Shown piece by piece: positions 27,701-35,851 of a stretch of DNA of 64,000 bases. This stretch comes from Citrobacter sp. Res13-Sevr-PEB04-36 (GTDB taxonomy: Bacteria; Pseudomonadota; Gammaproteobacteria; Enterobacterales; Enterobacteriaceae). The notes below the pieces were generated by a model, which saw only the letters and a list, made by a program, of their open reading frames with translations, was not told the DNA's origin and did not search any database. Both the position numbers and the translations under genes were made by a program. The stretch covers positions 186,001 through 250,000 of the forward strand of contig NZ_JADABY010000014.1 in the NCBI RefSeq assembly GCF_015672735.1, in the 5' to 3' direction. The stretch's first letter is position 1. The number at the start of each line of letters is the position of its first letter.

Positions 27701-29356
27701 ATGTTATCTGGGCAAATGCCAGCACGAGTCTGGAACACCCGCCGCACAGAAAAGCAGCGGCGTCTGGCTTCCGTTCCGGTGCAAGGTAAGGTTCTGCCGA
27801 CCGCAGACCTGACCGCGATGCTGGAATTACTGATCGCGCCGGGTGACCGCGTGGTATTAGAAGGGAATAACCAAAAGCAGGCAGATTTCTTATCTCGTAT
27901 GCTGGCTGAAGTTAATCCGCAAAAAGTGCATGACCTGCACATGATTATGCCCAGCGTCGGACGCAGCGAGCATCTGGATATTTTCGAAAAAGGTATCGCT
28001 CGCAAGCTGGACTTCTCCTTCTCCGGTACCCAAAGCCTGCGCATCTCGCAGCTACTGGAAGATGGCCTGCTGGAAATCGGCGCTATCCACACCTACATCG
28101 AACTTTACTCCCGTTTGTACGTTGACCTGTCGCCGAACGTGGCGCTGATTGCCGGTTTCAAAGCCGACCGCAAAGGTAACCTCTACACCGGGGCGAGCAC
28201 CGAAGATACCCCGGCGCTAGTTGAAGCGGCTGCGTTCCATGACGGTATCGTCATCGCGCAGGTTAACGAACTGGTTGACGATGAATGCGACCTGCCGCGC
28301 GTTGATATTCCGGGTTCATGGATTGATTACGTGGTTGTCGCTGACAAGCCGTTCTTCATCGAACCGTTGTTCACCCGTGACCCGCGCCTGATCAAACAAG
28401 AACATATCCTGATGGCGATGATGGCCATTAAAGGTATCTACGCAGAACACCAGGTCCAGTCGCTGAACCACGGCATCGGCTTTAACACCGCGGCAATCGA
28501 ACTGCTGTTGCCGACCTACGGCGAACAGCTGGGTCTGAAAGGCAAAATCTGTAAACACTGGACGCTGAACCCGCATCCAACGCTGATTCCTGCGATTGAA
28601 AGCGGCTGGGTTGAAAGCGTGCACTGCTTCGGCGGAGAGCTGGGGATGGAAGAGTACATCCGTGCCCGCCCAGACGTGTTCTTCACCGGTGCCGATGGTT
28701 CAATGCGTTCTAACCGTGCTTTCTGTCAGCTGGCGGGTCAGTACGCGGTCGATATGTTTATCGGTTCCACTTTGCAGGTTGATGGTTATGCTAACTCCTC
28801 AACGGTGACCCGTGGACGCCTGTCCGGTTTCGGTGGCGCGCCAAACATGGGCCATGACCCGCACGGTCGTCGTCATGCAACGGCTGCCTGGCTGAACATG
28901 ATTACCGAACCTGACCCCATGCAGCGCGGTAAAAAACTCGTCGTACAGATGGTCGAAACCTTCCAGGCCGGCGTGAAGCCCACCTTCGTCGAAAAACTCG
29001 ATGCAGTTGAAGTTGCCAAAACCTCCGGAATGCCGCTGGCGCCGGTCATGATTTACGGCGATGACGTCACTCACGTTCTGACCGAAGAGGGGATCGCTTA
29101 CCTCTACCGTGCGAAAGATCTTGAAGAACGCCGGGCGATGGTGGCTGCTGTTGCTGGGATCACCGACATTGGTTTGGGCGTTGATGCGAAACGTGTCGCA
29201 GAACTGCGGGCTAGCGGCAAGGTTGTCTATCCAGAGGATATGGGCATTCGTCGTACCGATGCGACCCGTTCTCTGCTGGCTGCCGGTAGCGTGTCAGACC
29301 TCGTTGAATGGTCTGGCGGTCTTTACAACCCACCTGCGAAATTCCGGAGCTGGTAA
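27701..29356 (+). CDS. mdcA: MdcA, malonate decarboxylase alpha subunit
   Basis: The product has 551 residues, full length for the acetyl-S-ACP:malonate ACP transferase. The chain resembles CoA-transferase-type enzymes: GDRVVLEGNNQKQADFL near 47, LIAGFKADRKGNLYTGAST near 155, and GFGGAPNMGHDPHGRRHA near 380. It swaps acetyl for malonyl on the MdcC carrier in the catalytic cycle. CAGGAGG precedes the ATG. Its stop overlaps mdcB by one base (TAATG). Confidence 0.97.
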   Translation: MLSGQMPARVWNTRRTEKQRRLASVPVQGKVLPTADLTAMLELLIAPGDRVVLEGNNQKQADFLSRMLAEVNPQKVHDLHMIMPSVGRSEHLDIFEKGIARKLDFSFSGTQSLRISQLLEDGLLEIGAIHTYIELYSRLYVDLSPNVALIAGFKADRKGNLYTGASTEDTPALVEAAAFHDGIVIAQVNELVDDECDLPRVDIPGSWIDYVVVADKPFFIEPLFTRDPRLIKQEHILMAMMAIKGIYAEHQVQSLNHGIGFNTAAIELLLPTYGEQLGLKGKICKHWTLNPHPTLIPAIESGWVESVHCFGGELGMEEYIRARPDVFFTGADGSMRSNRAFCQLAGQYAVDMFIGSTLQVDGYANSSTVTRGRLSGFGGAPNMGHDPHGRRHATAAWLNMITEPDPMQRGKKLVVQMVETFQAGVKPTFVEKLDAVEVAKTSGMPLAPVMIYGDDVTHVLTEEGIAYLYRAKDLEERRAMVAAVAGITDIGLGVDAKRVAELRASGKVVYPEDMGIRRTDATRSLLAAGSVSDLVEWSGGLYNPPAKFRSW

Positions 29357-30243
29357 TGAAACTTCTGTCCCCGATTCAGGTTGAAGGTGGTGCCGAATGG
29401 CTGGCGCAAACTGCCACGCAGTGTCTGATTGACGAAGCGCGACTCAGCCCGAAACCCGGTCTGGTGGACAGTCGGGGGAATGGCGCGCATCACGATTTGT
29501 CACTCGCGTTGATGGAGCGCTCTGCGCACAGCCTGACCTCTACATTTCAGTCGTTGGCGCAACAAAGCTGGCAGCGTCCAGCGGATATTGCGCTCAGACA
29601 AACCATAGGGCGACTCGGTCGCGAAGGCGAGCAACAGATGATGGCGGCCACGGGCGGTGTGAACACCCACCGTGGCGCGATTTGGGCACTGGGATTGTTG
29701 GTAAGCGCGGTGGCAATGCACGGTGGCACCGCGAGCGCGCAGCAGGTCGCGGCGACCGCCGCCGAACTGGCAAAACTGCCGGATGCCGCCGCACCCAAAG
29801 TGTTCAGCAAAGGGCTGCGTGCGACGCACCGTTATCAGGTGCCGGGTGCGCGTGAAGAGGCGCAGCAGGCGTTTCCGCATGTGATGCAGCGTGCGCTGCC
29901 GCAACTGCGCTTAAGCCGGTTTAACGGCAGCAGTGAAACGCACGCCAGGCTCGACGCGCTGATGGCGATCATGACCTCGCTGACCGATACCTGCGTGCTG
30001 TCCCGCGCAGGTATGGAAGGGCTGGATGCCATGCAGGACGGCGCGCGTGCCGTGCTCAGTGCCGGCGGCAGCGCTCATCCGGCGGGTCAGGCGGCATTGG
30101 CCGCACTCGATAGCCACATGCTGGCGCTGAACGCCTCGCCGGGCGGGGCGGCAGATTTGCTCGCCGCCACCTTGTTCATCGACCGCATCGATTCGTCCTA
30201 TACACGAAGTAATAAGAGGATGTTATGGAACACATTATGTTAA
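29356..30243 (+). CDS. mdcB: MdcB, triphosphoribosyl-dephospho-CoA synthase
   Basis: The product has 295 residues and belongs to the CitG/MdcB family (EARLSPKPGLVDSRGNGAHHDL near 25; THRGAIWALGLL near 100; SKGLRATHRYQVPGAREEA near 150). It makes the precursor of the MdcC prosthetic group from ATP and dephospho-CoA. The ATG at 29356 is chosen because it overlaps the mdcA stop and gives the family N-terminus; a longer frame begins inside mdcA. It overlaps mdcC by 19 bases. Confidence 0.95.
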   Translation: MKLLSPIQVEGGAEWLAQTATQCLIDEARLSPKPGLVDSRGNGAHHDLSLALMERSAHSLTSTFQSLAQQSWQRPADIALRQTIGRLGREGEQQMMAATGGVNTHRGAIWALGLLVSAVAMHGGTASAQQVAATAAELAKLPDAAAPKVFSKGLRATHRYQVPGAREEAQQAFPHVMQRALPQLRLSRFNGSSETHARLDALMAIMTSLTDTCVLSRAGMEGLDAMQDGARAVLSAGGSAHPAGQAALAALDSHMLALNASPGGAADLLAATLFIDRIDSSYTRSNKRMLWNTLC

Positions 30244-30524
30244 CCGTACCGGCCAGCCGCACCTTAAGCGGTAAAGCGCTGGCTGGCGTTGTGGGCTCCG
30301 GGGATATGGAGGTGTTATTCACCGCCGACCAGAGCCAGACGTTAACCATTGATATCACCACTTCTGTCGATAACAGCCGTAGTCGCTGGGAAGCGTTGTT
30401 GAACCGTCTGCAAACGGTCAGCAGCCTGCCTGCGGGAAAACTGACGATCCACGACTTTGGCGCAACCCCAGGTGTTGCACGTATTCGTATCGAACAGGTA
30501 TTTGAAGAGGTGAGCCATGCGTGA
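30225..30524 (+). CDS. mdcC: MdcC, malonate decarboxylase acyl carrier protein (delta subunit)
   Basis: The product has 99 residues. Ser25, in VVGSGDMEVLF, sits where the phosphoribosyl-dephospho-CoA arm is attached in the Klebsiella protein. The carrier shuttles acetyl and malonyl groups between MdcA, MdcH and MdcD/E. GAGG precedes the ATG. It overlaps mdcB by 19 bases and mdcD by eight. Confidence 0.95.
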   Translation: MEHIMLTVPASRTLSGKALAGVVGSGDMEVLFTADQSQTLTIDITTSVDNSRSRWEALLNRLQTVSSLPAGKLTIHDFGATPGVARIRIEQVFEEVSHA

Positions 30525-31350
30525 TGACAGCAGTTTTATCGAATTAAAAGCACGCCAGCGTGCCCACGCGCTGCTTGACGAAGGCAGCTACCGCGAACTG
30601 CTCGACCCGTTTGACGGCGTGATGTCACCGTGGCTCGGCGCGCAGGGCATTGTTCCGCAGTCGGATGACGGCATGGTCGTTGCTAAAGGCACCATCAACG
30701 GCAAACCTGCCGTGGTGGTGGCGATTGAAGGCGCATTCCAGGGCGGCAGCATGGGTGAAGTGTCCGGTGCCAAAATGGCAGCGGCGCTGGAGCTGGCGGC
30801 TGAAGATAACCGCAACGGCATCCCAACTCAGGCTGTTTTAAGCCTGGAAACCGGCGGCGTGCGTTTGCAGGAGGCCAACCTTGGCCTGGCGGCGATTGCG
30901 GATATTCATGCGGCGATTGTTGACCTGCGTCGTTACACCCCGGTGGTCGGCATTGTCGCCGGTACCGTGGGCTGCTTTGGCGGGATGTCTATCGCTGCGG
31001 CACTGTGTAGCTACCTGATCGTGACCCGTGAAGCACGTCTGGGCCTGAACGGCCCGCAGGTTATCGAGCAGGAAGCGGGGATTGAAGAGTATGACTCCCG
31101 TGACCGTCCGTTTATCTGGAGCATGACCGGTGGTGAAATTCGCTACCAAAGCGGGCTGGTGGAAGCGCTGGTCGGTGATGGCGTCAATGCCGTAAAAGCG
31201 GCAATGAACGACGCGCTGGCAAAAGGCGTACCGGCAAAACACCGCACCGATAACTACGACTGGTATCTCGACCGTTTGACGAATTTTGACACTCGTAAAC
31301 AGGCCGATACCGAACAGATTCATGCGCTTTTCGCCCGGGAGGTGAAATGA
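30517..31350 (+). CDS. mdcD: MdcD, malonate decarboxylase beta subunit
   Basis: The product has 277 residues with the carboxyltransferase (crotonase-type) fold: GGSMGEVSGAKMAAALELA near 72, SLETGGVRLQEANLGL near 108 and GTVGCFGGMSIAAAL near 150. With MdcE it decarboxylates malonyl-S-MdcC to acetyl-S-MdcC plus CO2. In the cytoplasmic (biotin-independent) enzyme no membrane decarboxylase is needed, and none is encoded here. It overlaps mdcE by four bases. Confidence 0.96.
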   Translation: MRDDSSFIELKARQRAHALLDEGSYRELLDPFDGVMSPWLGAQGIVPQSDDGMVVAKGTINGKPAVVVAIEGAFQGGSMGEVSGAKMAAALELAAEDNRNGIPTQAVLSLETGGVRLQEANLGLAAIADIHAAIVDLRRYTPVVGIVAGTVGCFGGMSIAAALCSYLIVTREARLGLNGPQVIEQEAGIEEYDSRDRPFIWSMTGGEIRYQSGLVEALVGDGVNAVKAAMNDALAKGVPAKHRTDNYDWYLDRLTNFDTRKQADTEQIHALFAREVK

Positions 31351-32150
31351 TGAGTAACTCAATAAGCCGTGGCGAATTATGGCTGGAAACCCTCGTACCG
31401 AACGCGAAACGTATTGCCGGGCTGTGCCCGTCCGTACAGGCCGCTGATGGTGAACTGAACGGTGAGACGGTGCGCTTTATTGCCGTTGTCCCGGATGCCA
31501 ATAACCATTACCCACGTGCCGCTGGCGGTGAAGTCGGTCTGCTGGAAGGCTGGACGCTGGCGAAAGTGGTGAGCGAAACCATCGCTGCTGACGCGAATAA
31601 CGCGGTGAAACGTCCGATTGTGGCGGTGATTGATGTACCAAGCCAGGCTTATGGTCGCCGTGAAGAAGGCTTCGGTATTCACCAGGCGCTGGCCGGTGCT
31701 GCTGCGGCGTATGCCAATGCGCGTCTGGCGGGGCACCCGGTCATTGGCCTGATTGTCGGTAAAGCGATGTCCGGTGCCTTCCTGGCACACGGCTACCAGG
31801 CAAACCGTCTGATTGCGTTCAACGACAACGGTGTGCTGATTCACGCAATGGGCAAAGAATCTGCTGCACGTATCACGCTGCGTTCCGTTGAGTCGCTGGA
31901 GAAACTGGCGGCGACGATTCCGCCAATGGCGTACGACATCAGCAACTACGCCACGCTGGGGCTGCTGGAAAATCTGCTGGATATCAGCAACCCGGACGCG
32001 CCATCTGCAAACGATCTGACGCTGGTGTTAAACACCTTGCAGCAGGCCATCAATGATGCTCGTCAGGACCCAACGCTGAAAAGCCGTCTGGGCGCTGACA
32101 ACCGCCGCAGCTCTGCCCTCGTACGCGAACGTATGCGAGCAAGCTGGTAA
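31347..32150 (+). CDS. mdcE: MdcE, malonate decarboxylase gamma subunit
   Basis: The product has 267 residues, or 266 from the second of two adjacent ATGs (31347, 31350). It is the second half of the carboxyltransferase pair with MdcD: VIDVPSQAYGRREEGFGIH near 95 and GLIVGKAMSGAFLAHGYQ near 135. The start overlaps the mdcD stop (ATGATG). A strong hairpin follows in the gap before mdcF. Confidence 0.96.
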   Translation: MMSNSISRGELWLETLVPNAKRIAGLCPSVQAADGELNGETVRFIAVVPDANNHYPRAAGGEVGLLEGWTLAKVVSETIAADANNAVKRPIVAVIDVPSQAYGRREEGFGIHQALAGAAAAYANARLAGHPVIGLIVGKAMSGAFLAHGYQANRLIAFNDNGVLIHAMGKESAARITLRSVESLEKLAATIPPMAYDISNYATLGLLENLLDISNPDAPSANDLTLVLNTLQQAINDARQDPTLKSRLGADNRRSSALVRERMRASW

Positions 32151-32180
32151 GTAAAAAGAGACCTGCAGGATGTACGGCTC

Positions 32181-32205
32181 CGCGGGCGCAGACGTTGCGC
32201 CCGCG
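32181..32205 (+). repeat. Strong hairpin between mdcE and mdcF
   Basis: CGCGGGCGCA and TGCGCCCGCG form a perfect ten-base GC stem with a five-base loop. No T-run follows. It lies in the 192-base gap between mdcE and mdcF, the only sizeable gap in the operon, and may act as an mRNA-stabilising or partially terminating element, which would set the level of transporter and maturation genes below that of the enzyme subunits. Confidence 0.6.
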
Positions 32206-32342
32206 TGGGCCACTACATCTGAAAAATAATAATCATCGCATCAGTGCTAAAGCACAAAGTCATTCTGATCGCATCAAGGCAGTCAACGCAGAGGCGGTCT
32301 GAATGACGAAGTGGTTTTCTTTTTTTGAATTACAGGTGAAAT

Positions 32343-33302
32343 ATGACTTACGTAATTGTTCATGCTCTTGCTCCGATTTTCGTCATCATGCTACTAGGAT
32401 TCTGGGCCGGGAAGGCCAAAATGGTGGACAACAAAAACGTCTCCCTGCTCAATATCTTCGTGATGGACTTTGCCTTACCCGCTGCACTGTTTAGCGCCAC
32501 GGTACAAACGCCCTGGAGCGGGATTGTTGCGCAGTCACCGCTGATTGTGGTGCTGACGTTGGCAATGTGGATTACCTATGCGGCCATCTACTTTATGGCG
32601 ACCAAAGTCTTCAAAAAATCTCCGCAGGATGCCGCCGTGCTGACGTTGACTGTCGCGCTGCCAAACTATGCGGCGCTTGGCTTGCCGATTCTTGGTAGCG
32701 TCCTCGGTGAAGCGTCATCAACGCCGCTTTCGGTTGCTGTGTCTATTGCCTGCGGTTCCGTACTGATGACGCCATTCTGCCTGCTGATTTTGGAACGTGA
32801 AAAAGCGCTGGCAGCCGGTGGAAACACCGGCTCGACACTGTCAATGCTGCCGGTATTGATGTGGCGCTCTATCAAGAAACCTATCGTGATGGGCCCGCTG
32901 TTAGGGGTTATTCTCTCGGCTATCGGCATCAAAATGCCGGAACTGGTGCTGGCGGCGATTAAACCGCTGGGATTGGCAGCGACGGCGGCAGCGCTGTTCC
33001 TGACCGGTGTGATCCTGTCGGCCCGTAAGCTGCAAATCAACACCATGGTGATCAGTGCAACCATTACCAAGCTGCTGATTCAGCCTGCTATTGCCTGGGG
33101 CATCGTGCTTATCTTCGGTCTGCATGGCTCCGTAGCCATTACCGCTATTCTGATGATTGCGCTGTCTGCCGGTTTCTTCGGTGTGGTGTTCGGTAACCGC
33201 TTTGGCGTGCAGTCGCCGGATGCAGAAGCCGTGCTGCTGTTGAGCTCGGTCCTGTGTATCCTGTCGCTGCCGCTGTTTATCTCGCTGACTTCAGGAATGT
33301 AA
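32343..33302 (+). CDS. mdcF: MdcF, auxin-efflux-carrier-family malonate transporter
   Basis: The product has 319 residues with about ten membrane helices arranged as two five-helix halves, the AEC (auxin efflux carrier) pattern; the VALPNYAALGLPILGSVLGE crossover lies near residue 110. Its place in the mdc operon supports malonate uptake, the role assigned to MdcF in Klebsiella-type clusters. GTGAA lies before the ATG. It ends directly against mdcG. Confidence 0.92.
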   Translation: MTYVIVHALAPIFVIMLLGFWAGKAKMVDNKNVSLLNIFVMDFALPAALFSATVQTPWSGIVAQSPLIVVLTLAMWITYAAIYFMATKVFKKSPQDAAVLTLTVALPNYAALGLPILGSVLGEASSTPLSVAVSIACGSVLMTPFCLLILEREKALAAGGNTGSTLSMLPVLMWRSIKKPIVMGPLLGVILSAIGIKMPELVLAAIKPLGLAATAAALFLTGVILSARKLQINTMVISATITKLLIQPAIAWGIVLIFGLHGSVAITAILMIALSAGFFGVVFGNRFGVQSPDAEAVLLLSSVLCILSLPLFISLTSGM

Positions 33303-33923
33303 ATGATGACCTCAACATTACGCCCGCACGATCTTATCTGGCTGAATGCGCGTGACGCGCTGGAAGGGACCACGGAATCCTGGGTGGATGACGTGTGGCA
33401 TACCGGCCTGCCGGTGGTTGTACGGCGTGATGTTGACGAGGCAGGGCGTATCCCCGTCGGTGTGCGCGGCATGAAGCGCGATCAGCGGGCGGCGGGTTGG
33501 GTGAATCCTGACGCCGTTACCCGCGTCTGCACGCCGGAGTCGCTGGTTGACCCGCAGGCGCTGCTGCGTTCACCGTTTATCTCTCAGCCACCGGTTCAGG
33601 TGGCTTTGTTACTGTCACAGCAAGCGTGGCCGTGGACATGGGGTATTACCGGTAGCACCGGTTATGCGCTGGCGAGTGGGATCCCGGTGATTCATGCCAG
33701 TAGCGATCTGGATTTGCTGATCCGTGCCCCGCAGGCGCTATCACGCGAGGTGATGGAAAAATGGCAGCAACAGCTTACGGACGGTCTGTGCCGCGCTGAC
33801 ACTCAGGTAGAAACGCCGTATGGCGCGTTTGCCCTGAACGAATGGCTGCGCGACGGCAGGGCACTGTTGAAAACATCGCAGGGGCCGCGCTTGGTGAGCG
33901 CCCCGTGGAGCAGGGAGGAGTAA
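33303..33923 (+). CDS. mdcG: MdcG, malonate decarboxylase holo-ACP synthase
   Basis: The product has 206 residues, a phosphoribosyl-dephospho-CoA transferase. The GSTGYALASG segment near residue 117 and the SSDLDLLIRAP segment near 130 form the nucleotidyltransferase G-S/D-x-D active site. It attaches the MdcB product to Ser25 of MdcC. It begins immediately after the mdcF stop (ATGATG) and its own stop abuts mdcH. Confidence 0.94.
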   Translation: MMTSTLRPHDLIWLNARDALEGTTESWVDDVWHTGLPVVVRRDVDEAGRIPVGVRGMKRDQRAAGWVNPDAVTRVCTPESLVDPQALLRSPFISQPPVQVALLLSQQAWPWTWGITGSTGYALASGIPVIHASSDLDLLIRAPQALSREVMEKWQQQLTDGLCRADTQVETPYGAFALNEWLRDGRALLKTSQGPRLVSAPWSREE

Positions 33924-34820
33924 ATGAAAATCCTGTTTACCTTTCCGGGACAGGGAACTCAGCATCCGCAGATGCTGCATAGCCTGCCGGGAACGGAATT
34001 AGCACAGGCACGTGAAGTGCTGGGGGCAGACGCGGATACGCTGGATTCCCCTGACGCATTGCAACACACCCGAGCGGTACAGTTAGCGCTGTTGATTGCC
34101 GGAGTTGCCTGGGCGCGCGAGCTGGAACGTCGCGGCGTTTCACCAGACATTGTGAGCGGGCTGTCGATTGGTGCATATCCGGCGGCGGTGATTGCCGGAG
34201 CGCTCGACTTTACAGATGCGCTGACGCTGGTGGCGTTGCGCGGTGATTTGATGGAGCAGGCTTATCCGCACGGCTACGGCCTGACAGCGATTATGGGGCT
34301 GACGTTGCCGCAGGTGGAATCGCTGGTGGCGGGTAGCGGAACGTATATCGCCAACCTCAATGCCGAAACGCAGATTGTTATTGCTGGCGCTGATGAGGCA
34401 ATGGCTGGAGTAGCAAAACGGGCGCTGGAGAAAGGGGCGAGCAAGGCTCACCGTCTGGCGGTTAGCGTACCGTCACATTGCGAACTCCTGGCAGAACCTG
34501 CGCAAAAATTGGCAGAGGCGTTTAGCCAGGTGACACTTTCCCGTCCTCGCTACGCTTATCTCAGCGGCAGCACAGGACGCGTACTATGGCAGCCGGAGCG
34601 CATTGCCGACGATTTGGCCATGAATATGGCGCGCACCGTGCGCTGGCAGGAGGCGGTTGTCTCCGCCAATGAGCGTGAAGCCCGGCTGGCGATTGAAATG
34701 CCACCTGGCGGTGTGCTGACCTGCCTGACGCGTCAGGCGGCGTGGGAAGGGGAGTCAATTTCGCTGGAACGCAGCGGGGTGGACGTTGCTGTACATCTGG
34801 CGAAACGGCTGCGTGCATAG
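33924..34820 (+). CDS. mdcH: MdcH, malonyl-CoA:ACP transacylase
   Basis: The product has 298 residues, FabD-like. GQGTQ is near residue 10, the nucleophile elbow GLSIGAYPAAV near 77-87 and the catalytic His in SVPSHCELL near 190. It loads malonyl onto the carrier to prime the decarboxylase. AGGGAGGAG lies just before the ATG. It is the last gene of the operon and a REP pair follows. Confidence 0.95.
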   Translation: MKILFTFPGQGTQHPQMLHSLPGTELAQAREVLGADADTLDSPDALQHTRAVQLALLIAGVAWARELERRGVSPDIVSGLSIGAYPAAVIAGALDFTDALTLVALRGDLMEQAYPHGYGLTAIMGLTLPQVESLVAGSGTYIANLNAETQIVIAGADEAMAGVAKRALEKGASKAHRLAVSVPSHCELLAEPAQKLAEAFSQVTLSRPRYAYLSGSTGRVLWQPERIADDLAMNMARTVRWQEAVVSANEREARLAIEMPPGGVLTCLTRQAAWEGESISLERSGVDVAVHLAKRLRA

Positions 34821-34825
34821 TGGTA

Positions 34826-34906
34826 TTGCCCGATGGCGCTGCGCTTATCGGGCCAACAAGATCGGTAGGCCGGAAAAACGCGTTAGCGTTGCCATCCGGC
34901 AATCAG
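34826..34906. repeat. BIME between mdcH and mdcR
   Basis: GCCCGATGGCGCTGCGCTTATCGGGC is followed by GTAGGCCGG...GCCATCCGGCA in opposite orientation. It lies between the convergent ends of mdcH and mdcR, so the cluster carries the same REP family as the core genes around it. Confidence 0.85.
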
Positions 34907-35835
34907 GCACTGTTCTTTAAACTCCGCGCATACATCCGCCCTTCGGCAGCTAACGCCAGCAAACTCGGGTCGCGCTCGCGGTTGCGGGCAAAGACAATCG
35001 CGATCAGCTGCTGCATTTGATAGGGCTCTGACAGCTTTTGCAGCTTCACGGTATTCTCATACATCTTCTTCATTCGCCCTGGCATCAAACAGAATCCAAC
35101 CCCCGCCTGCACCAGACTGAGCATTGAGAAAATATCGTTCACGCGAGTGACGATTGAAGGCTCAAACCCGGCGACATGAAACGCTTCCTGGAATCCCGCA
35201 TAGGTGGCAAAGCCTTCCGCTAACGAGACGAACTTCTCATTGCGATAATTGCGAAGATCCGCCGTTTTGCTGGGATCCAGCGCTGCCGTGATCGGCGCAG
35301 CAAGGTAGATATCATCGTGGAACAGCGGCAACACTTCCAGACTGTTACGGTCGATCTCGCTTTCAGAGATAGAGATCAGAATCGCATCCAGGGTACCGCT
35401 CTCCAGCATATTCAGCAGGGCTTCGTTTGATCCCATCGTCAGATCCATTTCTAGATCCGGACGGCGCAGCTTCATACCCATAATCAGGTGTGGCACTGTT
35501 TCCAGCGTTAACGAGTAGAGCGTGCCGACACGCAAGCGCCCCTGACCGACGCCCGCCGTTTTACGTGCTTCTTCCAGCCCACGCTCCATTAACTGGGTCA
35601 CTTCCTGGCAGTACTCCAGCAGCGTCCACGCCGCCGGTTGTGCAATCAGGTTACGCCCTTTGTGCACGAACAGCGGACAACGAACGTTCTCTTCCAGCGT
35701 ATGCAGCGCCCGATGCACGCTCACGCCGCTGATATCCAGCGCCTCGGCGGTACGGGCGATGTTGCCCTTCTCCATAAAGGTCATGAAGATGGTCAGTTTG
35801 CGGAAGGTAATATCGTCGGTGATTGATAAGTTCAT
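34903..35835 (-). CDS. mdcR: MdcR, LysR-family regulator of the mdc genes
   Basis: The product has 310 residues. The N-terminal helix-turn-helix is FMEKGNIARTAEALDISGVSVHRALHTLEE (positions about 18-47) and a LysR effector domain follows (GRLRVGTLYSLTLETVPHL near 97). It should activate mdcA in response to malonate, as known for MdcR. It lies at the distal end of the cluster and starts only 16 bases after the yheS stop on the same strand, with AAAGGCGG as ribosome site, so it may be transcribed from yheS. Confidence 0.9.
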   Translation of the reverse strand: MNLSITDDITFRKLTIFMTFMEKGNIARTAEALDISGVSVHRALHTLEENVRCPLFVHKGRNLIAQPAAWTLLEYCQEVTQLMERGLEEARKTAGVGQGRLRVGTLYSLTLETVPHLIMGMKLRRPDLEMDLTMGSNEALLNMLESGTLDAILISISESEIDRNSLEVLPLFHDDIYLAAPITAALDPSKTADLRNYRNEKFVSLAEGFATYAGFQEAFHVAGFEPSIVTRVNDIFSMLSLVQAGVGFCLMPGRMKKMYENTVKLQKLSEPYQMQQLIAIVFARNRERDPSLLALAAEGRMYARSLKNSA

Positions 35836-35851
35836 CGTCCGCCTTTCGTGG

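Noticed and set aside
30176..30243. Frameshift at the mdcB-mdcC junction
   Set aside because: The 19-base overlap is ordinary translational coupling; both proteins have their full expected ends.
24150..35851. Integrative element carrying nadV and mdc
   Set aside because: No integrase, tRNA target, transposase or flanking direct repeats can be seen at either border, so a mobile element is not supported even though the block is accessory relative to E. coli.
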